Of a stretch of 64,000 nucleotides of DNA, positions 1 to 10,080 are shown in pieces; position 1 is the stretch's first letter, and each line of letters starts with the position of its first letter. The position numbers and the translations under genes were made by a program. Source of the DNA: Aureimonas mangrovi (GTDB lineage: Bacteria; Pseudomonadota; Alphaproteobacteria; Rhizobiales; Rhizobiaceae); the NCBI RefSeq assembly GCF_014058705.1, contig NZ_CP059692.1:2919001-2983000 (forward strand), read 5' to 3'. The notes under the pieces were generated by a model that worked only from the letters and a program-made list of their open reading frames with translations, made no database searches and was not told the origin of the DNA.

Positions 1-390
1 CTCGCGCAGATACATGCGCACCGGATCATCGGTGCGGTCGCCCGCTTCCTTCTTCGGAGCCGCCGCGACGGCGGAAGGGCCGGCCTCGGCGACCTCCGTC
101 GAGCCTTCCTTCTCCTCACCGTCCTTGTCTTCGCTGTCTTCGTTCTCGTCGTCCTCGACGACGTTGATGCCCATGTCGTTGAGCATGGCCATCGTGTCCT
201 CGATCTGTTCCGAGGTCACTTCCTCGGTGTTCAGCACCGAGTTGAGCTTGTCCATGGTCACGAAGCCGCGCTTCTTGGCGGCCTTGATCATCTTCTTGAC
301 GGCGTCGTCCGACAGGTCCAACAATGGGCTGTCAGGCGTCTCTGGACGCTCCTCGACGGCCGTCTCGCTTTCCTTGACCCGTGTCGCCAT
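1..390 (-). CDS. rpoD: RNA polymerase primary sigma factor RpoD, N-terminal part (truncated by window edge)
   Basis: Housekeeping sigma-70, which directs core RNA polymerase to -35/-10 promoters. The 130 visible residues begin MATRVKESETAVEE. Residues about 25-80 match sigma region 1.1 (KKRGFVTMDKLNSVLN, then MAMLNDMGINVVEDDE). A short acidic Glu/Asp stretch and an Ala-rich linker follow, and the fragment ends at DDPVRMYLRE, the start of region 1.2. The rest lies beyond base 1. It follows dnaG on the same strand after about 326 bases, the usual dnaG-rpoD order in alphaproteobacteria. The start was chosen because it gives the standard N-terminus. Confidence 0.95.
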   Translation of the reverse strand, partial: MATRVKESETAVEERPETPDSPLLDLSDDAVKKMIKAAKKRGFVTMDKLNSVLNTEEVTSEQIEDTMAMLNDMGINVVEDDENEDSEDKDGEEKEGSTEVAEAGPSAVAAAPKKEAGDRTDDPVRMYLRE

Positions 391-716
391 TCGAAATGTT
401 CTCCGTTTCGCGCGCCTCGGTTGCGAAGCCCGCGCGGCGTGCATCTGCACCCCGCGAACCCGTTTCCTACGCGACGGCCGTAAACGTCCGATTAACCATG
501 ACAATCGAACGCGGAGACGAGACGGCCGGCCCGGCCCCGCATAATCATTCTACCGCCCTTCCCCGCCGACCATCTGCGGCGGGACACGGACGTGAAACCG
601 ACAAGCGGCCCGTTTGGTCGAACAACCCGTTCCGAGTCAAGAGACTAGCGGGAAAACGGTCGCGCGCGTCCGTCCCATATCGATCGCGCGACGCGCCCTT
701 CAAGATGCGAAACCAT
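391..716. other. dnaG-rpoD intergenic region
   Basis: These 326 bases lie between the dnaG stop and the rpoD start. No gene was seen. On the minus strand there is a TAGAAT hexamer at 552-547 that could be a -10 for rpoD, but no convincing -35 at the right distance. No T-run terminator follows dnaG, so read-through from dnaG into rpoD is possible. Confidence 0.4.
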
Positions 717-2663
717 CTAAAAGGTGCGCGACGGCTTGCCGGACAGAAGTCCGAATCCGTCGATCAGAGCTTCCGTGCCGGCAAAATTGTCGATCTCTCG
801 CTTGATCTCGACGATCTGGCCATAGGCCAGCTCGGACGAGTCGGCCGCGAAGGCCGCCTCTGCGTTGCGCAGTTCCCTATGTAAGAACCGGTAACGGTGC
901 TGCAAGTGGAGGGCCTGGCGCAGCGTGTCACGCGCGTCTTCCAGTGCCGCCTCGCCCAGCACCGACCAGATGCGCAGATGCCGCAGCTTCTCCTCGAAAT
1001 CAGCCAGCACGCCTGAAAGCCCCCGGTCGGCGATGCCTTCCAGAAGCTCGTCTCGCCCGTGCGGCAGATGGTCGGCATAGATGTCGAGGACGGTCGAGCG
1101 CAGCCGTTCGAGCTCGCCCGTCGGCAGTTCCAGTTCGGCGAAATGATCGAAAGCCTCGTCCAGAAGCCGCGGATGGTTGATGAAGCCGACGACGATGGCG
1201 ATCTCGCGCGCGGAAGGTGCCGTCGCGGCCCTGCCCTGCATCAGGCCGGAACGCATCAGCCGGTCGGAGACGACCGATCGGCGCCCAGCGCCCCCGGGCC
1301 TTCGTGCCGCTCCGCCCATGCCGCCTCCGGCGCCGCCGCGCCGGTCGTCGCGCCCACCGCCGCGCCGGGCGGCGGGAGGCGGCCCGAAGAAGCCCTCCAG
1401 CCGCTCCTGCATGTCCTGCCCGTAATGGCGCCGCACGCTTTCGTCGCCGATCTGGCGCGTCAGCGCCTTCATGCGATGCTCGAGGTCGGCGCGCCGCTCG
1501 GGCGTGTCGAAGACGCCGCCGGCCGTCTCGCGCATCCAGAGGAGGTCGGCGAGCGGGCGCGCGGCATCGAGGACGGCGCGAAACGCCTCCGCACCGCCGG
1601 ACCGCACGAGATCGTCCGGATCCTTTCCCTCGGGCAGAAGGGCGAAGCGCAGCGAGCGGCCCGGCTTCAGCGCCGGCAGCGAAAGCTCGGCCGCCCGGTA
1701 GGCCGCCTTGAGGCCCGCCGCGTCGCCGTCGAAGCACAGGACGGGTTCGGCGGCGTTGCGCCACAGGAGGTCGAGCTGGCGCTCCGTCAGCGCCGTGCCG
1801 AGCGGGGCGACGGCGTTCTCGAAGCCGGCCTGATGGATCGCGATCACGTCCATGTAGCCTTCGACGACGACGAGCGTACCGGCGTCGCGCGCGCCGCGCC
1901 GCGCGCGGGCTAGATTGTAGAGCGTCTCGCCCTTGTGGAAGACCTCGGTCTCCGGCGAATTCAGATACTTGGCCGGAACGCCCGCCGCGAGCGCCCGGCC
2001 GCCGAAGGCGATCGGTTTCTCGCGCACGTCGTCGATCGGGAACATCACGCGGTCGCGGAAGCGGTCGTAGGAGACGGCGATCCCCTCGCCGTGGACGACG
2101 AGCCCCGCCCCTTCGATCTCGGCCTTGCCGACACCGCGCCCGACCAGAAACTCCTTGAGCGCCGAACGCGAATCGGGCGCGTAGCCGAGGCCGAAAAGCT
2201 TCTGGGTCGCAGGGTTCAGGCCACGATCGCGCAGGTAGGCGCGGGCCTTGGCGCCCGGCGCCTCCTGCAGCACCTGCCGGAAGAAGCCGCTCGCGAGCGC
2301 CATCGCGTCCATCACGCTCTTGCGCACTTCCGACCGCTTCTCGGCCTCGGGATCGCGCTCGGGCAGCGCGAGGCCCGCCTCGCCGGCAAGGCGCTCGACG
2401 GCCTCCGGGAAGCTCATGCCTTCGAGTTCGGTCAGGAATCGGAAATGGTCGCCCGAGACCCCGCAGCCGAAGCAGTGGTAGCGGCCCTTGGCGTCCTCGC
2501 AGTGGAAGGAGGGCGACTTCTCGCCGTGGAAGGGGCAGCAGGCCCAGTAGTCCCCGCGCGAGGCCTGCGTCTTGCGCCGGTCCCAGGTCACGCGGCGGCC
2601 GATCACGTCCGAGATCGGAATCCGCGCGCGGATGTCGTCGAGGAAGTGGGGCGAGAAGCGCAT
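717..2663 (-). CDS. dnaG: DNA primase DnaG
   Basis: Makes RNA primers for Okazaki fragments at the replication fork. The 648-residue product has the CHC2 zinc finger near the N-terminus (C43, H46, C64, C67 in ACCPFHG and RYHCFGCG). The RNA polymerase core and Toprim domain follow (VVVEGYMDVIA, later CFDGDAAGLKAA), then a Gly/Arg-rich linker and a helicase-binding-type C-terminal region. The start at 2663 gives the family-typical MRFSPHFLDD and has GAGG five bases upstream; in-frame ATGs further upstream (2672, 2783) would add atypical residues. It probably belongs with rpoD as the old macromolecular synthesis operon. Divergent from the CidA/LrgA gene. Confidence 0.95.
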   Translation of the reverse strand: MRFSPHFLDDIRARIPISDVIGRRVTWDRRKTQASRGDYWACCPFHGEKSPSFHCEDAKGRYHCFGCGVSGDHFRFLTELEGMSFPEAVERLAGEAGLALPERDPEAEKRSEVRKSVMDAMALASGFFRQVLQEAPGAKARAYLRDRGLNPATQKLFGLGYAPDSRSALKEFLVGRGVGKAEIEGAGLVVHGEGIAVSYDRFRDRVMFPIDDVREKPIAFGGRALAAGVPAKYLNSPETEVFHKGETLYNLARARRGARDAGTLVVVEGYMDVIAIHQAGFENAVAPLGTALTERQLDLLWRNAAEPVLCFDGDAAGLKAAYRAAELSLPALKPGRSLRFALLPEGKDPDDLVRSGGAEAFRAVLDAARPLADLLWMRETAGGVFDTPERRADLEHRMKALTRQIGDESVRRHYGQDMQERLEGFFGPPPAARRGGGRDDRRGGAGGGMGGAARRPGGAGRRSVVSDRLMRSGLMQGRAATAPSAREIAIVVGFINHPRLLDEAFDHFAELELPTGELERLRSTVLDIYADHLPHGRDELLEGIADRGLSGVLADFEEKLRHLRIWSVLGEAALEDARDTLRQALHLQHRYRFLHRELRNAEAAFAADSSELAYGQIVEIKREIDNFAGTEALIDGFGLLSGKPSRTF

Positions 2664-2797
2664 GGCCCTCATATCGGCCTTGCGGCGAGAGGATGCCAGC
2701 GCTCCGAACTTCTCAACACCAATCCACAGGCTGCGCGGATGCGATGCGGCAAATGCCGCTAAGGTGCCCGTACCCCGCACCATGAGCGAGTCCGACG

Positions 2798-3154
2798 ATG
2801 CTGCGCGCCCTCACCGCAATCTTCCTGTTCCAGCTGGCCGGCGAGCTTCTGGCCGCCAGCCTCGGCCTGCCCCTGCCCGGCCCGGTGATCGGGATGATGC
2901 TGCTGTTCATCTTTCTTCTGGTGCGTGGGCGCGGCGGAGCTGGGGTCCCCGCGGGAATCGGCCGCGTCGCGGACGGGCTCCTCGCCCATCTCTCGCTTCT
3001 TTTCGTGCCGGCAGGCGCCGGCATCATGCTGCATGTGGCGCGGATCGAGCGCGAGGCGCTGCCGATCGGCGTGACGCTCGTCGTCGCGACGCTCGCCACG
3101 ATCGCGGCGACGGGCCTTGCAATGCGCTTCCTCAACCGGGGCACGCCGCGATGA
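2798..3154 (+). CDS. CidA/LrgA-family holin-like membrane protein
   Basis: Small (118 residues), very hydrophobic protein with about four membrane segments and the family motif LPLPGPVIGMMLLF near residue 24. CidA/LrgA proteins act with LrgB-type partners in the inner membrane; proposed roles are control of murein hydrolase activity or export of small acids. The stop overlaps the start of the LrgB-type gene (ATGA at 3151-3154), so the two are translationally coupled. The ribosome binding site is weak. Assignment to family is firm; the physiological role here is inference. Confidence 0.85.
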   Translation: MLRALTAIFLFQLAGELLAASLGLPLPGPVIGMMLLFIFLLVRGRGGAGVPAGIGRVADGLLAHLSLLFVPAGAGIMLHVARIEREALPIGVTLVVATLATIAATGLAMRFLNRGTPR

Positions 3155-3873
3155 TCGTCCAGCAGCTTCAGGAGATCTGGGTCTATCTCGCCGCAAGCCC
3201 GCTTCTGGCGTTGACGATGACGCTCGTCGCCTTTCAGGCCGCCGACCTTCTCTACCAGCGCGCCGGCCGGCTCGCGCTCCTCAATCCCGTGCTCGTCTCG
3301 GTCGCCATGATCGTCGCGGTCCTCGCCCTCACCGGCACACCCTATGCGACCTATTTCGAAGGCGCGCAGTTCGTCCACTTCCTGCTCGGCCCGGCGACCG
3401 TGGCGCTTGCCGTGCCGCTCTACCGCCAGTTCGACCGCATCCGCGCGAGCTGGAAGGCGATCCTCGCCAGCATCCTGACCGGAGCGCTCGCCTCCATCGC
3501 GGTGACGCTGATGCTCGGCCGCCTCCTCGGTGCCTCCAGCGAGACGCTGGCCTCGCTCGCGCCGAAATCGGTGACGGCGCCCGTCGCCATGGGCATCGCG
3601 GAGGCCATCGGCGGGGCGCCCTCGCTCGCCGCCGCGATGGTGGTGACGACCGGTATTCTCGGCGCGGCGCTCGGCCCGGCGCTTCTGAGCGCCATCGGCG
3701 TTCGCGACGATGCAGCGCGCGGCGTCGCGCTCGGCACCGCCTCGCACGGCATCGGCACGGCCCGCGCGCTGCAGGAGAGCGAGGCAGCCGGCGCGTTCTC
3801 GGGGCTGGCGATGGGCATCAACGCGGTGGCGACGGCCATTCTCCTGCCGCTCGTCTGGCGCTTCCTGTTCTGA
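3151..3873 (+). CDS. LrgB/CidB-family membrane protein
   Basis: 240-residue polytopic membrane protein, partner of the upstream CidA/LrgA protein. Family features are LGPATVALAVPLYRQ around residue 79, SVTAPVAMGIAEAIGG about two thirds along, and the C-terminal GTASHGIGTARA. The ATG overlaps the preceding stop by four bases. Plant and bacterial relatives have been linked to glycolate or pyruvate transport and to cell lysis control; which applies here cannot be told from the sequence. Confidence 0.88.
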   Translation: MIVQQLQEIWVYLAASPLLALTMTLVAFQAADLLYQRAGRLALLNPVLVSVAMIVAVLALTGTPYATYFEGAQFVHFLLGPATVALAVPLYRQFDRIRASWKAILASILTGALASIAVTLMLGRLLGASSETLASLAPKSVTAPVAMGIAEAIGGAPSLAAAMVVTTGILGAALGPALLSAIGVRDDAARGVALGTASHGIGTARALQESEAAGAFSGLAMGINAVATAILLPLVWRFLF

Positions 3874-3948
3874 TTGCCCAAATGAACGCGAGGCGCTAAG
3901 ACGCGCCCGATCAAGATTTCAGACCCCGCCCGAAGGAGACCTTTAGCG

Positions 3949-5133
3949 ATGAGCGAAGGCTGGACCACACGCGACGCCACCGCCCTTCTGGTGCTGGCCG
4001 ACGGAACGGTCATCGAGGGTGACGGGCTCGGAGCTGCCGGCGAGGCGCTCGGCGAGGTCTGCTTCAACACGGCGCTGACGGGCTATCAGGAAATCCTGAC
4101 GGACCCCTCCTACGCGCGCCAGATCGTCACCTTCACCTTCCCGCATATCGGCAATGTCGGCGCCAACGAGGAGGACGTCGAGGACCTGACGCCCGCCAAT
4201 TCGGTGGGCGCGGTCGGCGCGATCTTCCGCGCCGAGGTCTCGGCGCCCTCCAACTACCGCTCGACGGGCGATCTCGATGCCTGGCTGAAGGCGCGCGGCG
4301 TCGTCGCACTGTCGGGCATCGACACGCGCGCCCTCACCGCGCTGATCCGCGAGAAGGGCATGCCGAACGCCGTCATCGCGCATTCGCCGGACGGAAAGTT
4401 CGACGTCGATGCGCTGAAGAAGCGCGCGGCCGAATGGTCGGGCCTTGTCGGCCTCGACCTTGCTAAGGACGCGGCGAGCGCCGAGACCGAGGTCTGGACG
4501 GAAGGCCCTTGGGCCTGGAACGCGGGTTACGCCGCGAACAAGGCGCCGGCCTACACGATCGTCGCCATCGACTACGGCGCCAAGCGCAACATCCTGCGGC
4601 TGATGTCCGGTCAGGGCGCGCGCGTCGTCATCGTGCCGGCCACCGCTTCCGCCGAAGAGGTGCTGAAGCACGATCCCGACGGCATCTTCCTTTCGAACGG
4701 TCCCGGCGATCCGGCCGCGACGGGCGAATACGCCGTGCCGGTGATCCGCGAACTGGCCAGGTCGGGTGTTCCGATGTTCGGCATCTGCCTGGGGCACCAG
4801 CTTCTGGCGCTCGCGCTCGGCGGCAGGACGCAGAAGATGCATCAGGGCCATCATGGGGCGAACCATCCGGTGAAGGACTTCACCACCGGCAAGGTCGAGA
4901 TCGTCTCGATGAACCACGGCTTCGCGGTCGCCGCCGATTCGCTGCCCGAAGGCGTCGAGGAGACGCACGTCTCGCTCTTCGACGGCACCAATTGCGGCCT
5001 GCGCGTGAAGGACCAGCCGGTCTTCTCGGTGCAGCACCACCCGGAGGCCTCCCCCGGCCCGCAGGATTCGCACTACCTGTTCCAGCGCTTCTTCGACATG
5101 ATCGACGCGCACCGGGCGAAGAAGGCCGCCTGA
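3949..5133 (+). CDS. carA: Carbamoyl-phosphate synthase small (glutaminase) subunit CarA
   Basis: Hydrolyses glutamine and feeds ammonia to CarB for carbamoyl phosphate, precursor of pyrimidines and arginine. It is 394 residues, normal for the family. The N-terminal CPSase small domain ([17 protein letters not shown]) is followed by a class I glutamine amidotransferase domain with nucleophile C280 in GICLGHQ and the partner residues H364 and E366 in [15 protein letters not shown] lies 11 bases before the ATG. A strong terminator follows directly, so carA is transcribed apart from carB, which starts about 860 bases downstream. Confidence 0.98.
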   Translation: MSEGWTTRDATALLVLADGTVIEGDGLGAAGEALGEVCFNTALTGYQEILTDPSYARQIVTFTFPHIGNVGANEEDVEDLTPANSVGAVGAIFRAEVSAPSNYRSTGDLDAWLKARGVVALSGIDTRALTALIREKGMPNAVIAHSPDGKFDVDALKKRAAEWSGLVGLDLAKDAASAETEVWTEGPWAWNAGYAANKAPAYTIVAIDYGAKRNILRLMSGQGARVVIVPATASAEEVLKHDPDGIFLSNGPGDPAATGEYAVPVIRELARSGVPMFGICLGHQLLALALGGRTQKMHQGHHGANHPVKDFTTGKVEIVSMNHGFAVAADSLPEGVEETHVSLFDGTNCGLRVKDQPVFSVQHHPEASPGPQDSHYLFQRFFDMIDAHRAKKAA

Positions 5134-5155
5134 GGCCGAACACCTATCCAGATGC

Positions 5156-5189
5156 AATAAAGGCGCCGGATCGCTCCGGCGCCTTTATT
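5156..5189 (+). terminator. Rho-independent terminator after carA
   Basis: A perfect 15-base-pair stem (AATAAAGGCGCCGGA pairing with TCCGGCGCCTTTATT) around a TCGC loop, with the T-rich tract forming the distal arm. It sits 22 bases after the carA stop. The A-rich proximal arm means it may also stop transcripts arriving on the minus strand from the small gene at 5360-5223. Confidence 0.85.
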
Positions 5190-5222
5190 CGTTGAAGCTC
5201 CCGGTCTGACGCGGGAGCGGCC

Positions 5223-5360
5223 TCATGAGAGGCGCAGGAACTTCAGAAGACGAGCAAAGCGCGAACGCAAGCCGTATTCGAAGGTCGCGTGACGATGCAG
5301 GTCGTCACGGTCACGGTCGGCACCGGCCGAGGCACGGTGGACGAGGATGTCTGCAAGCAT
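5223..5360 (-). CDS. Possible small protein, 45 residues, unknown
   Basis: Too short for routine calling but well supplied with signals. It starts MLADILVHRASAG and ends in a basic, amphipathic-looking tail (GLRSRFARLLKFLRLS). CGGGAG lies six bases before the ATG, and a promoter-like pair sits upstream (TTGAAT, 18-base spacer, TTTATA; 5454-5425) with a palindrome in the spacer. It is divergent from an XRE-family regulator. I do not recognise the family. The central segment is rich in Arg, Asp and His. It could be a toxin-like or stress peptide, but that is speculation. Confidence 0.42.
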   Translation of the reverse strand: MLADILVHRASAGADRDRDDLHRHATFEYGLRSRFARLLKFLRLS

Positions 5361-5424
5361 GGCAGTCTCCCGAAATGGGCAAGGCCCCTGCCCGGATGAC
5401 GGCGAAAGCCGACGACAGTCCGCC

Positions 5425-5454
5425 TATAAATGCGCACATCGTGCGCCTATTCAA
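5425..5454 (-). promoter_or_regulatory. Putative promoter with operator palindrome for the small minus-strand gene
   Basis: Read on the minus strand: TTGAAT (5454-5449), 18 bases, TTTATA (5430-5425). The spacer contains the perfect dyad GCGCAC-ATC-GTGCGC at 5432-5446. A protein bound there would cover the space between -35 and -10 and block polymerase. The divergent XRE-type gene at 5572 is the obvious candidate repressor. The predicted start point leaves a leader of about 58 bases before the ATG at 5360. Confidence 0.45.
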
Positions 5455-5571
5455 GACCCAAAAGACGCACGAGGTGCATTTTTTCTTGCGGCGGTTCCTT
5501 CTCTCGGCTAGGCCACACCCACGAGACGATCCGAGGCGGCGTGCGAGCGCCCGTTTCGACAGGAGGATCCC

Positions 5572-5865
5572 GTGACGCAGGGAATGAATTCAGCCCGGTT
5601 CCGCGAATGGCGGAAGGCTTACGGGCTGAAGCAGAAGGACGCCGCCGACAAGCTCGGCCTGAAGAAGCGCGTCATCCAGTATTACGAGAAGGGAGACCGC
5701 GACGGGAAGGCGGTCGAGATTCCGAAAAGCGTCGAACTCGCCTGCCTCGCGCTCGCGCTCGGCCACGAGGGCTACGACGGCGGCCCGGTGCCGAAGGCCC
5801 GCGCACTAGAGCGCGTCGATACGACCGGCGACGACATGGCTGGGGACGGCGCGTCCGACGATTGA
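5572..5865 (+). CDS. XRE/Cro-type helix-turn-helix regulator
   Basis: 97-residue DNA-binding protein with a single N-terminal HTH (residues about 9-35: REWRKAYGLKQKDAADKLGL then KRVIQYYEKGDRDG) and an acidic C-terminal tail (DDMAGDGASDD). Start taken as GTG because AGGAGG stands five bases in front of it; ATG at 5584 is the alternative. It lies between carA and carB, divergent from a small ORF whose promoter contains a palindrome, so autoregulation or control of that ORF is a reasonable inference. The HTH class is clear; the target is unknown. Confidence 0.8.
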   Translation: MTQGMNSARFREWRKAYGLKQKDAADKLGLKKRVIQYYEKGDRDGKAVEIPKSVELACLALALGHEGYDGGPVPKARALERVDTTGDDMAGDGASDD

Positions 5866-5996
5866 CGCTTTGCCCTTTCGTCCTCGCGTACGCTCGCCTA
5901 TAAGCCGCTTCTAGCCTGACAGCCGACGTGATCGGACCCGCCCGCGAACCGCGCGGGCCGGGTCTTTCGCGCGCACGAACATGAGACGGACCCGCC

Positions 5997-8900
5997 ATGC
6001 CCAAGCGTACCGACATCCAATCGATCCTCATCGTCGGCGCCGGTCCCATCATCATCGGACAGGCCTGCGAGTTCGACTATTCCGGCACGCAGGCCTGCAA
6101 GGCCCTGCGCGAGGAGGGCTACCGGATCATCCTTGTCAACTCGAACCCGGCGACGATCATGACCGATCCCGATCTCGCCGACGCGACCTATATCGAGCCG
6201 ATCACGCCCGAGGTCGTCGCCAAGATCATCGCCAAGGAGCGCCCGGACGCGATCCTGCCGACGATGGGCGGGCAGACCGCGCTCAACACCGCTCTCTCGC
6301 TGAAGCGCATGGGCGTTCTCGACAAGTACGACGTCGAGATGATCGGCGCCGATGCGCAGGCGATCGACAAGGCCGAGGACCGCGCGCTCTTCCGCGAGGC
6401 GATGGCCAAGATCGGCCTCGCGACGCCCAAGAGCTTCCTCGCCAACGCGACCGAGGCTAAGCACGCCGACAAGCTGGCGCACGAGGAACGCCGCGCGGCG
6501 CTGATCCGCGAGATCCCCGCCGGGCACCAGCGCGACGAGGCGCTGGCTGCGATGGAGAACGAGTGGAATCTCGGCGAGAGCGACCGTAAGCAGCGCTACA
6601 TGACGCGCGCGCTCGGCGCCGCAGCCGAGGGGCTGGAGCATGTCGGCCTGCCGGCGATCATCCGCCCGTCCTTCACCATGGGTGGCACGGGCGGCGGCAT
6701 CGCCTACAACCGCTCGGAATTCTTCGAGATCGTCGAGGGCGGGCTCGACGCCTCACCCACCACCGAGGTGCTGATCGAGGAATCGGTGCTCGGCTGGAAG
6801 GAGTACGAGATGGAGGTCGTCCGTGACCGCGCGGACAACTGCATCATCGTCTGCTCCATCGAGAACGTCGATCCGATGGGCGTCCACACCGGCGATTCGA
6901 TCACCGTCGCCCCGGCGCTGACGCTCACCGATAAGGAATACCAGGTGATGCGCAACGCCTCGATCGCGGTGCTGCGCGAGATCGGGGTCGAGACCGGCGG
7001 ATCGAACGTGCAGTTCGCGGTGAACCCGGCGGACGGGCGCCTCGTCGTCATCGAGATGAACCCGCGGGTTTCCCGTTCCTCGGCGCTCGCCTCCAAGGCG
7101 ACCGGCTTCCCGATCGCCAAGGTCGCGGCCAAGCTCGCGGTCGGCTACACGCTGGACGAACTTAAGAACGACATCACCGGCGGCGCGACGCCAGCTTCGT
7201 TCGAGCCCTCGATCGACTATGTCGTCACCAAGATCCCGCGCTTTGCCTTCGAGAAGTTCCCCGGCGCCGAGCCGACGCTGACCACGGCGATGAAGTCGGT
7301 CGGCGAGGTCATGGCGATCGGCCGCACCTTCGAGGAGAGCCTGCAGAAGGCCCTGCGCGGTCTCGAGACCGGCCTCGACGGGCTCGACGAGATCGACATT
7401 CCCGGTCTCGGCGAGGGCGAGGATCGCAACGCCATCCTCTCCGTTCTGGGCAAGCCGACACCGGACCGGCTGCGCCAGGTCGTGCAGGCGCTGCGCCTTG
7501 GTCTGACCAAGGGCGAGGTCCATCAGGCCTGCAAGATCGACCCCTGGTTCCTTGATCGCTTCGAGGCCATCGTGACGATGGAGGCGCGCGTTGCCGAGCA
7601 CGGCCTGCCGCAAGACGCCGACAACCTTCGCTTCCTGAAATCGATGGGCTTCTCGGACGCGCGCCTCGCCAAGCTCGCCGGCACTGACGAGGCGGCCGTG
7701 AAGGCGCTGCGCGACAAGCTCGCCGTGCGTCCCGCCTTCAAGCGCATCGACACATGCGCGGCCGAGTTCGCCTCCCCCACCCCCTATATGTACTCGACCT
7801 ACGAAAAGCCCTTTGCCGGAGAGCTGCGCTCGGAGGCCGAGGTCTCGGCCGCCCGCAAGGTCGTCATCCTCGGCGGCGGGCCGAACCGGATCGGCCAGGG
7901 CATCGAGTTCGACTATTGCTGCTGCCACGCTGCCTTCGCGCTGAAGGATGCCGGCTTCGAGGCCATCATGGTCAACTGCAACCCGGAAACCGTCTCGACC
8001 GACTACGACACCTCCGACCGGCTCTATTTCGAGCCGCTCACGGGCGAGGACGTGCTGGAAATCCTGCGGGCCGAGCAGGAGAAGGGTGAGCTCGTCGGCG
8101 TCATCGTGCAGTTCGGCGGCCAAACGCCGCTGAAACTCGCCGAGGCGCTGGAGAAGGCCGGCATCCCGATCCTCGGCACCTCGCCCGACGCGATCGACCT
8201 CGCCGAGGACCGCGACCGTTTTCAGAAGCTTCTCAACGACCTGTCGCTGCGCCAGCCCAACAACGGCATCGCGCGCTCGGTCGAGGAGGCGCGCGCCATC
8301 GTCGAGCGCATCGGCTATCCGGTCGTGGTGCGCCCGTCCTACGTTCTGGGCGGCCGGGCGATGGAGATCGTGCGGCAGGACAGCCAGTTCGAGCGCTACA
8401 TGAAGGAGGCCGTCGTCGTCTCCGGCAAGTCGCCCGTGCTGATCGACAGCTATCTCTCCGACGCGATCGAGGTCGACGTCGATTGCCTCTGCGACGGCAC
8501 CGACACTTTCGTCGCCGGCATCATGGAGCATATCGAGGAGGCCGGCATCCATTCGGGCGACTCGGCCTGCTCGCTGCCCGTCCATTCGCTCTCCAAGGCG
8601 ATCACCGACGAGCTGGAGCGCCAGACCCGCGAGATGGCGCTGGCACTCAAGGTCGGCGGGCTGATGAACGTCCAGTTCGCGATCAAGGGTGAGGACATCT
8701 ACGTCCTCGAAGTGAACCCGCGCGCCTCGCGCACGGTGCCCTTCGTGGCGAAGACCGTCGGCTCGCCCATCGCCAAGATCGCCGCGCGCGTCATGGCGGG
8801 CGAGACGCTGAAGGCTGCCTTTGCCGCCTACGGCGGCAAGCCGGACGTCCAGGGCCTCAAGCACATCGCGGTCAAGGAAGCTGTCTTCCCCTTCGCCCGG

Positions 8901-9428
8901 TTTCCCGGCGTCGATACGCTGCTCGGCCCCGAGATGCGCTCGACCGGCGAGGTCATGGGCCTCGACACAGATTACGCGCTCGCCTTCGCGAAGGCACAGC
9001 TCGGTGCCGGCGTCGACCTGCCGCGCGAGGGATGCGTCTTCGTCTCGGTGCGCGACGGCGACAAGGAAGGCATGATCGCACCGATCCGCCGGCTCGTCTC
9101 CCTCGGCTTCCGCGTCATGGCGACGGAGGGCACGCACCTCTTCCTCGCGGAACAGGGCATCGCGTCGGAGAAGATCAACAAGGTTCTGGAAGGCCGCCCG
9201 CACATCGAGGACGCCATCCGCAACCGGCAGGTCCAGCTCGTCCTGAACACCACCGAGGGTGCCAAGGCGGTTTCGGATTCGCGCTCGCTTCGCCGCGCCG
9301 CGCTGATGCACAAGGTGCCCTACTTCACGACGCTCGCCGGCATGGTCGCAGCCAGCGAAGCCGTGGAGGCGCTGAAGGCCGGGAACCTTGAAGTACGGCC
9401 CGTCCAGTCCTACTTCAAAGCCGCTTGA
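5997..9428 (+). CDS. carB: Carbamoyl-phosphate synthase large subunit CarB
   Basis: Forms carbamoyl phosphate from bicarbonate, ammonia delivered by CarA, and two ATP. 1143 residues. Two homologous ATP-grasp halves are visible: the first with [15 protein letters not shown], the second with [15 protein letters not shown]-terminal MGS-like allosteric domain follows (about residues 1000-1143, with [16 protein letters not shown]). Compared with the E. coli enzyme there is an extra charged segment of roughly 50 residues before the first ATP-grasp motif ([18 protein letters not shown] onward), which is common in alphaproteobacterial CarB. Separated from carA by a terminator and an XRE gene. Confidence 0.98.
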   Translation: MPKRTDIQSILIVGAGPIIIGQACEFDYSGTQACKALREEGYRIILVNSNPATIMTDPDLADATYIEPITPEVVAKIIAKERPDAILPTMGGQTALNTALSLKRMGVLDKYDVEMIGADAQAIDKAEDRALFREAMAKIGLATPKSFLANATEAKHADKLAHEERRAALIREIPAGHQRDEALAAMENEWNLGESDRKQRYMTRALGAAAEGLEHVGLPAIIRPSFTMGGTGGGIAYNRSEFFEIVEGGLDASPTTEVLIEESVLGWKEYEMEVVRDRADNCIIVCSIENVDPMGVHTGDSITVAPALTLTDKEYQVMRNASIAVLREIGVETGGSNVQFAVNPADGRLVVIEMNPRVSRSSALASKATGFPIAKVAAKLAVGYTLDELKNDITGGATPASFEPSIDYVVTKIPRFAFEKFPGAEPTLTTAMKSVGEVMAIGRTFEESLQKALRGLETGLDGLDEIDIPGLGEGEDRNAILSVLGKPTPDRLRQVVQALRLGLTKGEVHQACKIDPWFLDRFEAIVTMEARVAEHGLPQDADNLRFLKSMGFSDARLAKLAGTDEAAVKALRDKLAVRPAFKRIDTCAAEFASPTPYMYSTYEKPFAGELRSEAEVSAARKVVILGGGPNRIGQGIEFDYCCCHAAFALKDAGFEAIMVNCNPETVSTDYDTSDRLYFEPLTGEDVLEILRAEQEKGELVGVIVQFGGQTPLKLAEALEKAGIPILGTSPDAIDLAEDRDRFQKLLNDLSLRQPNNGIARSVEEARAIVERIGYPVVVRPSYVLGGRAMEIVRQDSQFERYMKEAVVVSGKSPVLIDSYLSDAIEVDVDCLCDGTDTFVAGIMEHIEEAGIHSGDSACSLPVHSLSKAITDELERQTREMALALKVGGLMNVQFAIKGEDIYVLEVNPRASRTVPFVAKTVGSPIAKIAARVMAGETLKAAFAAYGGKPDVQGLKHIAVKEAVFPFARFPGVDTLLGPEMRSTGEVMGLDTDYALAFAKAQLGAGVDLPREGCVFVSVRDGDKEGMIAPIRRLVSLGFRVMATEGTHLFLAEQGIASEKINKVLEGRPHIEDAIRNRQVQLVLNTTEGAKAVSDSRSLRRAALMHKVPYFTTLAGMVAASEAVEALKAGNLEVRPVQSYFKAA

Positions 9429-9587
9429 ACTCTGCGCGAACGGGGTGTTTCATCCCTGTCGTGAGTGATTCACTTTGAGGGACCGGTTCGCTCGGCGGGC
9501 CGGTCCGAACTATATTCGGCCAGGCGCCGAGCAACGAAAGACGAGGTTCCGGCCGCCCGGCCGGCACCATCGCGGGAAGGTGAGGGC

Positions 9588-10061
9588 ATGGATAAGGTCC
9601 CGATGACCGTTGGCGGGTTCGAGGCCCTGAAGGAGGAGCTGCGCCGCCGCCAGCAGGAGGAGCGTCCGCGCATCATCACGGCGATTTCGGAGGCGCGCGC
9701 CCACGGCGACCTTTCGGAGAACGCCGAGTATCATTCCGCCAAGGAATCGCAGAGCCTGAACGAGGGCCGCATCTCCGAGCTGGAAGACCTCACCGCGCGT
9801 GCCGAGGTCATCGACGTGAGCAAGCTCTCGGGCGACCGCATCAAGTTCGGCGCCACCGTCAAGCTCGTGGACGAGGACACCGAGGAGGAGAAGACCTACC
9901 AGATCGTCGGCGAACAGGAAGCCGACGTGAAGCAGGGCCGCATCTCCGTCACCTCGCCCATCGCCCGCGCCTTGATCGGCAAGGGCGAAGGCGACACGGT
10001 CGAAGTGTCGGCGCCCGGCGGCGCGCGCTCCTACGAGGTCCTCGAGGTCCGCTGGGCCTGA
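9588..10061 (+). CDS. greA: Transcription elongation factor GreA
   Basis: Rescues backtracked RNA polymerase by stimulating transcript cleavage. 157 residues, the usual length. The N-terminal coiled coil (residues about 10-75) contains [18 protein letters not shown], which carries the acidic tip residues. The C-terminal FKBP-like domain ends with [29 protein letters not shown] precedes the ATG. In the leader there is a hairpin of 7-base-pair arms (9480-9506) and a TATATT at 9511-9516 that may be the -10. It follows carB, as in many rhizobia. Confidence 0.97.
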   Translation: MDKVPMTVGGFEALKEELRRRQQEERPRIITAISEARAHGDLSENAEYHSAKESQSLNEGRISELEDLTARAEVIDVSKLSGDRIKFGATVKLVDEDTEEEKTYQIVGEQEADVKQGRISVTSPIARALIGKGEGDTVEVSAPGGARSYEVLEVRWA

Positions 10062-10080
10062 CGCCGCAAGGGAGGGCGCG

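Noticed and set aside
478..496. CtrA-like box (TAAACGTCCGATTAACC) upstream of rpoD
   Set aside because: The left half is not TTAA; only the right half-site fits. A housekeeping sigma gene is not an expected CtrA target.
1059..2762. Long plus-strand reading frames antisense to dnaG
   Set aside because: They are shadows of dnaG in GC-rich DNA. They have no ribosome binding site and no recognisable domain, and dnaG on the other strand carries CHC2 and Toprim motifs.
6753..9311. 852-codon minus-strand frame opposite carB
   Set aside because: Composition is dominated by Arg, Asp, Gly, Leu and His typical of an antisense frame of a GC-rich gene. CarB is intact on the plus strand.
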